64,000 nt of DNA from the NCBI RefSeq assembly GCF_026241225.1, contig NZ_JAPFQP010000001.1, positions 1,426,001 to 1,490,000 on the forward strand, written 5' to 3'. This stretch comes from Lentiprolixibacter aurantiacus. Its GTDB lineage: Bacteria > Bacteroidota > Bacteroidia > Flavobacteriales > Flavobacteriaceae. Within the stretch, counting starts at the first letter, position 1. Each line of letters begins with the position of its first letter. Shown one piece after another: positions 50,705 to 59,768 of this stretch. Under the pieces are notes generated by a model. It worked only from the letters and a program-made list of their open reading frames with translations. It was not told where the DNA came from and ran no database searches. Position numbers and translations under genes: made by a program.

Positions 50705-51721
50705 CTAGCTGATAATGTTTACTTCCGGTTCAAGCGAAATGCCAAACTTTTCTTTTACCTCAGACTGTACACGCCTCGCCAGATTCAAAATGTCCGTACC
50801 ACTGGCACTACCGTAGTTAACAAGGACAAGCGCCTGATTTTTGTGTACACCGGCATCACCAAAGCGCTTTCCTTTCAAACCACACTGGTCTATAAGCCAT
50901 GCAGCAGGGATCTTGTAGTTATGGTTACCCAGATCATAAGAGGGAATCTCCGGAAAGCGGTCCTTTATAATCTGGAATTGGTCTTCGTGGATGACGGGGT
51001 TTTTGAAAAAGCTTCCGCTGTTCCCCAATTCCCCTGGATCGGGCAATTTACTGCTTCTTACCGCTATTACGGCATCTGCGATATCCACAATATCTGGTGT
51101 CTGAATTCCTTTTTTTGATAACTCTGCCTTCAGTGGAGCGTATTCTATGTTGATCTTATGGTTTTTTTTGCTCAGACGCAGGTCTACCGAGGTGATAATA
51201 AATTTGCCCTTGCCCTCCCTCTTGAAAAAGGAATCCCTGTATCCAAACCGGCACTGCTCTCTTGAAAAGTATTGCCGTTTACCCGTGCGTATATCCACTG
51301 CCTCACAGCCTTCAAAAACATCTTTCAGTTCCACTCCATAGGCACCGATATTCTGTATGGGTGCGGTACCTGTATTGCCGGGGATGAGGGCCAGATTTTG
51401 CAATCCGCCGTACCCTTTGTCAAGGGTCCATAAAACAAGATCATGCCAGTTTTCCCCCGCCATTACCTGCAGAACGATCTCCGAATCATTCTCTTCGCTT
51501 ACGGATATTCCCTTGAGGTTAATAAATAGTACAAGCCGTTCCAAATCCCGGGTAAGAAGCATATTACTCCCTCCGCTTAATACAAAGATCTCAGGATAAC
51601 CCTTTAGTTCAAGGGCTTTGCTTAAATCATCAAGGCTCGAAATTTCAATAAAATACCGTCCTTTGGCTTCGATCCCGAAAGTGTTGTAGCTCTTAAGGGA
51701 AATGTTCTCTTGTATGATCAC
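50705..51721 (-). CDS. murB: UDP-N-acetylmuramate dehydrogenase
   Basis: FAD enzyme reducing UDP-GlcNAc-enolpyruvate to UDP-MurNAc in peptidoglycan synthesis. 338 residues, type I MurB with the full C-terminal region. Motifs are NTFGIEAKGRYF, VLSGGSNMLLT, NLALIPGNTGTAPIQNIGAYG, FGYRDSFFK, LGNSGSFFKNP (catalytic Ser region), WLIDQCGLKGKRFGDAGVH and LEPEVNII (catalytic Glu). Its start overlaps the aminotransferase stop by 4 bp, so the two are co-translated. Confidence 0.96.
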   Translation of the reverse strand: MIIQENISLKSYNTFGIEAKGRYFIEISSLDDLSKALELKGYPEIFVLSGGSNMLLTRDLERLVLFINLKGISVSEENDSEIVLQVMAGENWHDLVLWTLDKGYGGLQNLALIPGNTGTAPIQNIGAYGVELKDVFEGCEAVDIRTGKRQYFSREQCRFGYRDSFFKREGKGKFIITSVDLRLSKKNHKINIEYAPLKAELSKKGIQTPDIVDIADAVIAVRSSKLPDPGELGNSGSFFKNPVIHEDQFQIIKDRFPEIPSYDLGNHNYKIPAAWLIDQCGLKGKRFGDAGVHKNQALVLVNYGSASGTDILNLARRVQSEVKEKFGISLEPEVNIIS

Positions 51722-52911
51722 CTGCTCCCGTATTGCTTTAGTCCCTCGCGTAAAATATTAACTGCTTTTTTTAAACTCTCTTTTTCCAGAACGTAGGCAA
51801 TCCGGATTTGATTTTTCCCTAGTCCTTTTGAGGCATAAAAACCAGCTGCCGGAGCTACCATTACCGTCTCGTTTTCAAGGTTGAAAGATTCCAGCAGCCA
51901 CTGGGCAAAATGATCCGCATCTGCAACGGGTAGTTCGGCTATGCAGTAAAATGCACCCTGCGGCCTGGCTACTTTTACCCCATCTATTTGCTCCAGTTCC
52001 CTGATCAGAAGATTTCTTCTGGCAACATATTCTTCTTTGACCTCGTCAAAATAAGACTGTGGTGTCTCCAGAGCGGCCTCACTGGCAATTTGCGCATAGG
52101 TTGGAGGGGAAAGCCTGGCCTGAGCAAATTTAAGCGCCGTTTGAATGACCTCCGCATTTCTTGAAATAAGGCAACCTATACGGGCCCCGCACATGCTGTA
52201 TCGCTTGGATACAGAGTCTACTACCATGGCCTGTTCCTCAATCTCCTTATAATGAAGTATGGAATGGTGGGATTTACCATCGTAGGTAAATTCACGGTAA
52301 ACTTCATCCGCTATCAGAAAAATATCGTGCCTGAGCACTAGCTGTGCCAGTTTTTTTATTTCCTCTTCGCTGTACAGGTATCCCGTAGGATTGCCCGGGT
52401 TGCAGATGAGTATGGCCTTTGTTTTCGGGCCGATCAGCTTTTCGAACTCTTCAATAGGAGGAAGTGCAAAATTTTCTTCGATCCTTGATACAATGGGTAC
52501 AACAGTTACCCCCATTGCAGTGGCAAAACCATTGTAGTTGGCATAAAAGGGTTCGGGGATGATTATTTCATCACCAAAATCTGCTATAGATCCCATGGCG
52601 AATGAAAGGGCCTCAGACCCACCCGTAGTAACCAGGATCTCTGCCGGATCCAATTCAATACCCAGTTTGTGGAAATATGCAGCAATTTTGCTCCTGTAGG
52701 TCTCGGATCCTTCGGTGCGGCTATAAGCCAGTACCTCTATGTTGTTGTTTTTTACCGCGTCCAGTGCAACCTGGGGTGTTTTAATATCCGGTTGTCCGAT
52801 GTTCAGGTGGTATACATGTACTCCCCTGGATTTAGCCGCTTCGGCATAAGGTACCAGTTTGCGGATCGGAGATTCAGGCATTTTTTGCCCTTTTCTAGAA
52901 ATGGATGGCAT
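51718..52911 (-). CDS. Class I/II pyridoxal phosphate aminotransferase (aspartate aminotransferase-like)
   Basis: Start at the ATG 52909-52911, about 397 residues (MPSISRKGQKMPESPIRKL). Signatures: YHLNIGQPDIKTP, YSRTEGSETYRSKIA, VTTGGSEALSFAMG, ICNPGNPTGYLYSEEE, LIADEVYREFTYDG and VDSVSKRYSMCGARIGC, with the PLP Lys in SKRYSMCGAR. It belongs to the aspartate/aromatic aminotransferase group (AspC Ib-like); the exact substrate is open. The ORF extends 12 codons further upstream, but a predicted promoter (52931-52961) lies there. Confidence 0.93.
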   Translation of the reverse strand: MPSISRKGQKMPESPIRKLVPYAEAAKSRGVHVYHLNIGQPDIKTPQVALDAVKNNNIEVLAYSRTEGSETYRSKIAAYFHKLGIELDPAEILVTTGGSEALSFAMGSIADFGDEIIIPEPFYANYNGFATAMGVTVVPIVSRIEENFALPPIEEFEKLIGPKTKAILICNPGNPTGYLYSEEEIKKLAQLVLRHDIFLIADEVYREFTYDGKSHHSILHYKEIEEQAMVVDSVSKRYSMCGARIGCLISRNAEVIQTALKFAQARLSPPTYAQIASEAALETPQSYFDEVKEEYVARRNLLIRELEQIDGVKVARPQGAFYCIAELPVADADHFAQWLLESFNLENETVMVAPAAGFYASKGLGKNQIRIAYVLEKESLKKAVNILREGLKQYGSR

Positions 52912-52930
52912 GGATTGAATAATTATTACA

Positions 52931-52961
52931 CAAAAATCGGAAAACAAGTCGGACTCTACAA
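52931..52961 (-). promoter_or_regulatory. Predicted promoter of the aminotransferase-murB operon
   Basis: Minus-strand TTG (52961-52959), 20 bp, GATTTTTG (52938-52931, one mismatch to TAnnTTTG). It ends about 20 bp before the ATG at 52911 and so supports that start. Confidence 0.45.
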
Positions 52962-53061
52962 TATAATCCCTGACCCTTTGAAAACTAAGGGAATGTTAAA
53001 AAGTAGCTTTTAACTGAACTTTTTCTTAAATTTAAAAGACAAATAGTTAATAATAAGGATT

Positions 53062-54393
53062 TTGCGCGTTTTATACCTTTTTCTGCTTCTGCTTTTATTT
53101 TTTCCAATACACGGAAGTGCTCAGCATTTTGAGCTGCCCGCTGGTCAAAAAATGGAGAAAGTACGTTTTCAGCTGATCAATAACCTCGTGATCATACCTA
53201 TGGAGATCAACGGGGCAGAACTGACTTTTATTCTGGATTCCGGAGTGAGCAAGCCAATTTTGTTCAATCTTTATGATCAGGATTCCCTGCAGCTCAACAA
53301 TGTTGCTGAGATTACCATTAACGGTTTGGGGGAAGGTACACCTATCAAAGCCCTGAGTTCGCATGGTAACTCCTTTCGTGTAAATGGCATACACAATGGC
53401 AATCAGGAGGTCTATGTAGTGCTGGACAAGGAAATGAACTTTTCTCCCATTCTGGGTATACCGATCCACGGGATAATAGGATATGATCTCTTCAAAGACT
53501 TTGTTGTGGATATCAACTATGGTTCCAAGGTTATCAAGTTCATTGACCCTCAGCATTACAAACCCAAAAAAGGCAGTAAATACGAAACCATCCCCCTGTG
53601 GATCCACCGCAGCAAGGCCTTCGTTAAGGGCGAGGTACAACTAGCCGAGAAGGCTAATGTACCGGTGAAATTGCTGGTAGATACAGGTAGTAGCGATGCT
53701 GTCTGGCTGTTTGAGGATGAGGAAAGGGGATTAGGAGTACCGCAGAAGAACTATGAAGATTACCTCGGAAAAGGGCTCAATGGACAGATATTCGGCCGGA
53801 GGGCAAAGGTAAAACGACTTACCATTGGGAGTTTCATACTTTCAAATGCCAAGGCAGCATTTCCGAATATGGAGTCTTTCGGTAACCCTGAGGATATGGG
53901 CGATCGAAACGGTAGCATTGGCGGGGAGGTCTTGAGGAGATTCAATATCGTATTTAACTATCCCGGACGGGAGGTTACGCTCCGCAAAAATGCTAACTTT
54001 AAACTTCCATTCCAGTATAATCTGAGCGGACTGGAATTGCAGCATAACGGTATGCGGTATATAGCCGAACGCATTGCTAATGCCAATGGTGTAGTCAGGA
54101 AGGAAGACAGTAGTTTTGGTACGGTTCAGATCCTCATGCAGAACACCACAAGATTAAGCCTTGTACCGGAAATAGTAGTTTCAGCTATCCGTCAGGGTAG
54201 CCCTGCGGAGCAAGCCGGATTAAAAGAGGGTGATGTTATTCTTGCGGTAAACGGCAAAAGAGTACATCGCTATAAACTCCAGGAAGTACTGGATATGATA
54301 AATCGAAAAGAAGGAAAACGGGTTAAGCTACTTATAGAACGACTGAACAACGACCTATTATTCAGTTTTGTGCTTAAAGACGTGTTCGAATAA
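53062..54393 (+). CDS. Secreted aspartyl protease-family protein with PDZ domain
   Basis: 443 residues. It starts with TTG (53062): no ATG or GTG lies in a suitable place, and the TTG gives a signal peptide (MRVLYLFLLLLLFFPIHGSAQ). The order is two retropepsin-like halves, each with a D-S/T-G active site (FILDSGVSKP at about residue 57 and LLVDTGSSDAV at about 207), then a C-terminal PDZ domain (IRQGSPAEQAGLKEGDVILAVNG; split: SPAEQAGLKEGDVILAVNG). Periplasmic or surface-exposed. Function beyond proteolysis is unknown. A strong terminator follows. Confidence 0.88.
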   Translation: MRVLYLFLLLLLFFPIHGSAQHFELPAGQKMEKVRFQLINNLVIIPMEINGAELTFILDSGVSKPILFNLYDQDSLQLNNVAEITINGLGEGTPIKALSSHGNSFRVNGIHNGNQEVYVVLDKEMNFSPILGIPIHGIIGYDLFKDFVVDINYGSKVIKFIDPQHYKPKKGSKYETIPLWIHRSKAFVKGEVQLAEKANVPVKLLVDTGSSDAVWLFEDEERGLGVPQKNYEDYLGKGLNGQIFGRRAKVKRLTIGSFILSNAKAAFPNMESFGNPEDMGDRNGSIGGEVLRRFNIVFNYPGREVTLRKNANFKLPFQYNLSGLELQHNGMRYIAERIANANGVVRKEDSSFGTVQILMQNTTRLSLVPEIVVSAIRQGSPAEQAGLKEGDVILAVNGKRVHRYKLQEVLDMINRKEGKRVKLLIERLNNDLLFSFVLKDVFE

Positions 54394-54394
54394 A

Positions 54395-54419
54395 AAAACC
54401 CGGCACTTGGCCGGGTTTT
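54395..54419 (+). terminator. Terminator after the aspartyl protease gene
   Basis: AAAACCCGGC (54395-54404), loop ACTTG, GCCGGGTTTT (54410-54419). It starts 2 bp after the stop and serves the plus-strand gene; it may also act for the convergent DUF1573 gene. Confidence 0.88.
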
Positions 54420-54440
54420 CAGCAATTTTTTTACTCTTTA

Positions 54441-54827
54441 TTATTTTCCATCAATTGCTTTTACCTCCCCTTTGATCTTTAAAACCTTTGTAGGGGTGCT
54501 TGCATTTGAAATAACTGTGATGGCCTTTCGAATAGGACCAACACGCTTGGTATCATACTTTACCTGAATTTCACCTGTCTCACCAGGTAAAATGGGTTTT
54601 TCTGGTTTTTTAGGGATAGTACATCCGCAGCTGGAACTTACTTTGGTAATAATCAAGGGCGCGTCTCCGGTATTGGTAAACTCGAAAACACGTACACCGT
54701 CACTGCCTTTTTCAATCACTCCATAATCCAAGGTTTCTGCCTTGAACTCAATTTTTGCAGTCTTTTCCTGAGCATAAACACCAATTGAAAGCAGGCCTGC
54801 AAATAGTACAATAATTACATTTTTCAT
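54441..54827 (-). CDS. DUF1573 domain secreted protein
   Basis: 128 residues with a signal peptide (MKNVIIVLFAGLLSIGVYAQ). The single immunoglobulin-like DUF1573 domain is clear: IEFKAETLDYGVIEKGSDGV, VFEFTNTGDAPLIIT, VSSSCGCTIPKKPEKPILPG, VKYDTKRVGPIRKAITV. The CGC motif is typical of the family. The role is unknown; such proteins are abundant in Bacteroidota envelopes. Expressed from a promoter back-to-back with that of valS. Confidence 0.92.
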   Translation of the reverse strand: MKNVIIVLFAGLLSIGVYAQEKTAKIEFKAETLDYGVIEKGSDGVRVFEFTNTGDAPLIITKVSSSCGCTIPKKPEKPILPGETGEIQVKYDTKRVGPIRKAITVISNASTPTKVLKIKGEVKAIDGK

Positions 54828-54851
54828 TGTTATTCAGTTTTGGGTGAATCT

Positions 54852-54883
54852 CAAATGTAGATGATTTGCTATCAACATCCAAA
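54852..54883 (-). promoter_or_regulatory. Predicted promoter of the DUF1573 gene
   Basis: Minus-strand TTTG (54883-54880), 20 bp, TACATTTG (54859-54852); a good consensus match about 25 bp before the ATG at 54827. Confidence 0.65.
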
Positions 54884-54887
54884 ATTC

Positions 54888-54918
54888 TTTTGTTATGTTC
54901 TAACGTTACTTATTTTTG
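54888..54918 (+). promoter_or_regulatory. Predicted promoter of valS
   Basis: TTTG (54888-54891), exactly 19 bp, TATTTTTG (54911-54918). This is a textbook Bacteroidota promoter. Transcription should start near 54925, leaving a leader of about 100 nt before the valS ATG. Confidence 0.7.
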
Positions 54919-54938
54919 TTTCGTATTAGCTGACAGTC

Positions 54939-54990
54939 AAAAAAGACAGATTATCGCAAATACCCGAAATACCTGCGATAGTCTTTTTTT
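54939..54990 (+). promoter_or_regulatory. Terminator-like hairpin in the valS leader (possible attenuator)
   Basis: AAAAAAGAC, a 4-nt bulge and TATCGCA (54939-54958) pair with TGCGATA, GTC and T7 (54974-54990). It looks like an intrinsic terminator, yet it lies about 15 nt after the predicted valS transcription start and 35 bp before the valS ATG, with no gene ending here. A role in regulating valS is inferred; the mirror-image T6 on the minus strand means it could also limit antisense reading. Confidence 0.5.
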
Positions 54991-55025
54991 CTGCCCAATC
55001 AGTAGATTCAAAAACTGTACCAAAA

Positions 55026-57656
55026 ATGGATATCCCTTCAAAATACGACCCTCAAAGTGTTGAAAACCAATGGTATGACTATTGGATGAAACATAAGTAT
55101 TTTCATTCTGAACCGGATGACAGGGAGCCTTATACCATAGTGATCCCACCTCCAAACGTTACAGGGGTGTTGCATATGGGGCATATGTTAAATAACACCC
55201 TGCAGGATATTTTGGTGAGGCGCGCGCGTTTGCAGGGGAAAAATGCCTGCTGGGTGCCCGGGATGGACCATGCATCCATAGCTACAGAAGCTAAGGTTGT
55301 AGCCAAGCTCAGGGAAGAAGGTGTAGACAAGGCCGCCATAAGTCGTGAAGAATTCCTGGAGCATGCGTGGGACTGGACAGACAAGTACGGAGGGGTTATT
55401 CTTGAGCAGCTCAAAAAACTGGGTTGTTCCTGTGACTGGGACCGAACCAAGTTTACGATGGATGAGGATATGTCTGCCTCCGTTATCAGGGTTTTTGTAG
55501 ACCTGTACAATAAAGGTCTTATATACAGGGGGTACCGCATGGTTAACTGGGACCCGCTGGCCAAGACCACACTTTCTGATGAGGAGGTAATTTATGAGGA
55601 GCGACAGGGTAAGCTGTATTATTTATCATATCCTATAGAAGAAACGAATGAAAAGGTAATCATTGCCACTACCCGTCCTGAAACCATACTGGGAGATACA
55701 GCAATATGCATTAACCCGGAGGACACGCGCTACACTCATTTAAAAGGCAAAAAAGCCATTGTACCTCTTTGTAACCGGGCTGTTCCCATAATTGAGGATA
55801 GTTATGTAGATATTGAGTTTGGGACCGGTTGTCTTAAAGTGACTCCTGCGCATGATGAGAATGACAAGATGCTGGGGGAAAAATACGGGCTTGATACCAT
55901 TGATATTTTCAATGATGATGCCACCCTCAATTCAAATGGCCTGCATTTCCAGGGTAAAGATCGTTTTGTAGTTCGGAAGGAGATTGTAAAGGAACTGGAC
56001 GAAAAAGGCTATCTGGTTAAGACTGAAGACTACACCAACAAGGTAGGTACATCAGAACGTACAAAAGTGGTAATCGAACCCCGATTGTCCGAACAATGGT
56101 TCCTCAAAATGGAAGACCTGGTCAAGCCTGCACTGAAAGCTGTACTGGATACCCGGGAGATTAAATTCTACCCTAAGAAATTTGAAAATACCTATAAGCA
56201 CTGGATGCAGAACATCCGTGACTGGAACATATCAAGGCAATTGTGGTGGGGCCAACGTATACCTGCCTATTATTATGGCGATTCGGCTTCGGATATGGTT
56301 GTAGCAGAAACCCCTGAGGCAGCCCTGGAGCAGGCGCGCAAACAATCCGGCAATTCAAAGCTGAAGGCGGAAGACCTGAGGCAGGAAGAAGATGTGCTGG
56401 ATACCTGGTTCTCGTCCTGGCTGTGGCCCATAAGTGTTTTTGGGGGTATTCTGGATCCTGATAATAATGAGGTTCAGTACTATTATCCCACGAGCGACCT
56501 GGTAACAGCACCGGATATTATTTTCTTCTGGGTATCCCGCATGATCATCGCCGGCTATGAGTTCCGCGGAGAGAAACCGTTTAACAATGTTTATTTTACG
56601 GGACTCGTAAGGGATAAACAGAGGCGAAAAATGTCCAAATCCCTCGGAAATTCGCCGGATGCACTTAAGCTTATTGAAAATTATGGTGCCGATGGGGTAA
56701 GGGTTGGCCTTATGCTGAGTTCTGCGGCAGGCAACGACCTGCTTTTTGACGAATCCCTTTGCCAGCAGGGAAAGAACTTTGCCAACAAGATCTGGAATGC
56801 CTTCCGCCTGGTAAAGAGCTGGGAACTCGGCGATACTGAACAACCCAGTGCAGCGGCTATGGGAATTGCCTGGTACGAGTCGCGTTTTAATGCTGCATTA
56901 GCACTAATAGAAGACCATTTTTCGAAGTACAGGATATCCGATGCCTTAATGGCCATTTACAAGCTTATCTGGGATGATTTCTGCTCCTGGTTGCTTGAGA
57001 TTGTCAAACCACCTTATCAGCAACCCATAGATGCCACTACCTACAAAGAAGTGATTGGGCTATTTGAAGCCAACCTGAAAATTCTGCATCCTTTCATGCC
57101 ATTTTTGTCCGAGGCAATCTGGCAGCACATCGAGGATCGGAGTCCTTCGGAAGCACTCATTATATCTAACTGGCCCTCGGAAGGTGTTGTGGACAATGAA
57201 TTGATAGAAGGTTTCAGAATTGCCCGTGAGGTTATTTCCGGGATCAGGACAATCCGGAAGGAGAAGAATATCCCGATGAAAGAAAGCCTTGAATTGTTTG
57301 TTTTAGATTCTGAAAATGCCGGGGAGTCCTGGGATTTGGTAATACAGAAACTCACCAATGCATCGGTAATTAACAGGGTAGAGGATAAAGTAGATGGTGC
57401 GCTTTCTTTCCGTGTAAAGAGCAATGAGTACTTCATACCGGTAAGCGGCCATGTAGACATTTCTGAGGAAATCAAAAAGCTGGAGGATGAACTCAATTAC
57501 ACAAGGGGCTTTCTCGCCAGTGTAGAAAAGAAGCTATCCAATGAACGCTTTGTAAAAAATGCCCCGGAACAAGTAGTGACTCTTGAGAAAAAGAAGGCAG
57601 CAGACGCCAGGGCTAAGATTCAGACACTTGAAAAAAGCCTGGACGGACTGAAATAA
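55026..57656 (+). CDS. valS: Valyl-tRNA synthetase
   Basis: Class I aminoacyl-tRNA synthetase charging tRNA-Val. 876 residues, full length. It has the HIGH-type motif in [11 protein letters not shown] (HMGH, residues 50-53), the CP1 editing domain with [15 protein letters not shown] and [19 protein letters not shown], the KMSKS loop at residues 535-539 ([10 protein letters not shown]), an anticodon-binding domain, and a C-terminal coiled coil (residues about 800-876, [16 protein letters not shown]). The start at 55026 follows the hairpin described above. Confidence 0.98.
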   Translation: MDIPSKYDPQSVENQWYDYWMKHKYFHSEPDDREPYTIVIPPPNVTGVLHMGHMLNNTLQDILVRRARLQGKNACWVPGMDHASIATEAKVVAKLREEGVDKAAISREEFLEHAWDWTDKYGGVILEQLKKLGCSCDWDRTKFTMDEDMSASVIRVFVDLYNKGLIYRGYRMVNWDPLAKTTLSDEEVIYEERQGKLYYLSYPIEETNEKVIIATTRPETILGDTAICINPEDTRYTHLKGKKAIVPLCNRAVPIIEDSYVDIEFGTGCLKVTPAHDENDKMLGEKYGLDTIDIFNDDATLNSNGLHFQGKDRFVVRKEIVKELDEKGYLVKTEDYTNKVGTSERTKVVIEPRLSEQWFLKMEDLVKPALKAVLDTREIKFYPKKFENTYKHWMQNIRDWNISRQLWWGQRIPAYYYGDSASDMVVAETPEAALEQARKQSGNSKLKAEDLRQEEDVLDTWFSSWLWPISVFGGILDPDNNEVQYYYPTSDLVTAPDIIFFWVSRMIIAGYEFRGEKPFNNVYFTGLVRDKQRRKMSKSLGNSPDALKLIENYGADGVRVGLMLSSAAGNDLLFDESLCQQGKNFANKIWNAFRLVKSWELGDTEQPSAAAMGIAWYESRFNAALALIEDHFSKYRISDALMAIYKLIWDDFCSWLLEIVKPPYQQPIDATTYKEVIGLFEANLKILHPFMPFLSEAIWQHIEDRSPSEALIISNWPSEGVVDNELIEGFRIAREVISGIRTIRKEKNIPMKESLELFVLDSENAGESWDLVIQKLTNASVINRVEDKVDGALSFRVKSNEYFIPVSGHVDISEEIKKLEDELNYTRGFLASVEKKLSNERFVKNAPEQVVTLEKKKAADARAKIQTLEKSLDGLK

Positions 57657-57847
57657 TATTAATGCCTTAAGCGAAAACAATTACCTGACCAGTATTGGTT
57701 AATATTGCTTTTGCCATGAAAAAAGGGGGGGATATCTCCTTCCATGGCTTACACTGGACCCCGATTTTCAGCAGTCGCGAGCTAGTCATCAGCAATGGAT
57801 TTTAGAATGTGTTTGCGGATGCTTATCTTTAAGGAAAACCAAAAGGC

Positions 57848-58435
57848 ATGAAAAATTACTTCCTGATTTTTTTCTTAATCGCAGGTCCTGGAATCGCTAA
57901 TATTTACAGCCAGGAGTTAGCTGCGGATGTGCAGATAAAGACTGCTGTACTGCCCCTCCCTGAAAAAGACAGGGATGCGGCCATGGTGTATGGTTACAAT
58001 AGCTCTGGTGAGCTGGTTGTACTTAGAGAAGGGACCAATAATATGGTTTGCCTGGGAGATGACCCGGCAAAGGAAGGGATTAGTGTGAGCTGCTATTCCC
58101 GTAAACTGGAGCCGTTTATGGCAAGAGGAAGGGCCCTTAGTGCTGAGGGTAAAGACTTTATGGAAAGAAGGGAGATAAGGGGTAAAGAAATTGCCGACGG
58201 CAGTTTGATGATGCCCAGAGAACCCAGTATGATGTACGTGTATTATGGGAAACAGGAGAATTACAATTCTGAGACCGGAGAACTCAAAGATGGGAAATTC
58301 CGGTACGTGATCTATATTCCCTTCGCAACCACAGAGTCTACCGGCCTCCCGGATAAGCCGCATGCCCCAGGGATGCCCTGGCTTATGGATCCGGGAACCC
58401 ACAGGGCACATATTATGGTTGGCCCGTTTAACTAA
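57848..58435 (+). CDS. Secreted protein of unknown function
   Basis: 195 residues with a signal peptide ending IYSQ. The mature part is alpha/beta: AAMVYGYNSSGELVVLREGT, VCLGDDPAKEGISVSCYS, SGELKD-like loops, MPREPSMMYVYYGKQ and a conserved-looking C-terminal WLMDPGTHRAHIMVG. Two Cys in the middle may form a disulfide. I recognise no domain. It stands alone between valS and the desaturase gene, with a GCCATG/CATGGC inverted repeat about 100 bp upstream. Confidence 0.7.
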   Translation: MKNYFLIFFLIAGPGIANIYSQELAADVQIKTAVLPLPEKDRDAAMVYGYNSSGELVVLREGTNNMVCLGDDPAKEGISVSCYSRKLEPFMARGRALSAEGKDFMERREIRGKEIADGSLMMPREPSMMYVYYGKQENYNSETGELKDGKFRYVIYIPFATTESTGLPDKPHAPGMPWLMDPGTHRAHIMVGPFN

Positions 58436-58499
58436 GCTATTTTTGAAATGGTAAGATACTTTAAGGAAAAACTGTTAGCACTTAATTCGGTTTAAGCCT

Positions 58500-59768
58500 A
58501 TGGAAGCCTATGCCAATGCGCTCCTGTATGCCATCCCGTTCTTTGTGATCCTGCTGCTGGTGGAAATCCTCTACGGCCATTTTGTAAAAAGGCAGAAATA
58601 CACTGTAATGGATACGGTGAGCAGCCTGAGTTCCGGACTAACTAATATCATAAAAGATTCCCTCGGCCTGGGGCTTATTCTTGTCAGCTATCCTTACCTT
58701 GTTGAACATTTTGCAGTGATGCAGATTGAAGCTACCTGGCTGGTATGGTTTGTAGCCTTTATAGCCATGGATTTTGCTGGCTATTGGAACCATCGCCTGA
58801 GTCACCATATAAACATTTTCTGGAACCAGCATGTAATCCACCATAGCAGCGAGGAATTTAATTTGGCCTGTGCCCTCAGGCAGTCAATATCCAACCTGAT
58901 CGGGTATTTCCCTATAATGCTTCTGCCAGCTGCACTATTGGGAGTGCCACCACAGGTAATTGCTATATTGGCTCCTATACATCTTTTTGGGCAATTCTGG
59001 TACCATACCCAGCATATTGGCAAGATGGGGATACTCGAATATGTCATTGTAACTCCCTCCCAACATCGGGTGCACCATGCTATTAACCCGGAGTATATCG
59101 ACAAGAACCTGGGGCAGATCCTTTGTGTCTGGGACCGCATGTTTGGCACTTTTCAGAAGGAACTGGATGAGGTGCCCCCGCAATATGGCGTCCTGAAACC
59201 AGCCAGGACATGGAACCCAATTATAATTAACTTTCAGCATTTGTGGCGATTGGTTCAGGATGCCTGGAGGGCTAATAATTACTGGGATAAACTTCGAATC
59301 TGGTTTATGCCTACCGGTTGGCGCCCGGCTGATGTTGCCCGGAAATACCCGCGGGAGATCATACAAGACGTTTATCATTTTGAACGCTATAAAACAGCAG
59401 CAAGCAATAGCCTTAAGGCGTATGCCGTATTCCAGATGCTATTTACCCTGTTGCTCCTCCTCTTCATGTTTTATAATTACAGTGCCATTGGTTTTGATGG
59501 CCTGATGCTTTTTGGGGCTTTTGTCTTTGTTGGCATTTACGGCTATACAACCCTCATGGACAGGGGTAAAAGTGCCGTTTGGATTGAGACCCTGAGAGGA
59601 GTAGGGGGGGTGGCTCTTATCTGGGTAACAGGCGACTGGTTTGGCCTGAATGAACTGTTGCCCTGGGGGAGTTTTATGGTTGCACTGTATTTTATAGCTA
59701 CCATTCTTGGCGCACATTATTTTACCTACATAGATAAACCGTTGAAGCACTTAACCCTATCGCAATGA
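58500..59768 (+). CDS. Sterol desaturase/fatty acid hydroxylase superfamily membrane protein
   Basis: 422 residues. Several membrane segments surround a histidine-rich di-iron motif set: HRLSHH, HVIHHSSEEFN and HRVHHAINPEY, the three His clusters of the superfamily. The length and the extra C-terminal membrane helices resemble the alkylglycerol monooxygenase (TMEM195) branch more than short hydroxylases. The substrate is unknown, perhaps an ether or glycerolipid. Its stop overlaps the creatininase gene start by 4 bp. Confidence 0.88.
   Translation: MEAYANALLYAIPFFVILLLVEILYGHFVKRQKYTVMDTVSSLSSGLTNIIKDSLGLGLILVSYPYLVEHFAVMQIEATWLVWFVAFIAMDFAGYWNHRLSHHINIFWNQHVIHHSSEEFNLACALRQSISNLIGYFPIMLLPAALLGVPPQVIAILAPIHLFGQFWYHTQHIGKMGILEYVIVTPSQHRVHHAINPEYIDKNLGQILCVWDRMFGTFQKELDEVPPQYGVLKPARTWNPIIINFQHLWRLVQDAWRANNYWDKLRIWFMPTGWRPADVARKYPREIIQDVYHFERYKTAASNSLKAYAVFQMLFTLLLLLFMFYNYSAIGFDGLMLFGAFVFVGIYGYTTLMDRGKSAVWIETLRGVGGVALIWVTGDWFGLNELLPWGSFMVALYFIATILGAHYFTYIDKPLKHLTLSQ

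Noticed and set aside
54939-54990. T-box riboswitch upstream of valS
   Set aside because: The leader is too short for the specifier and antiterminator domains, and T-boxes belong to other phyla.
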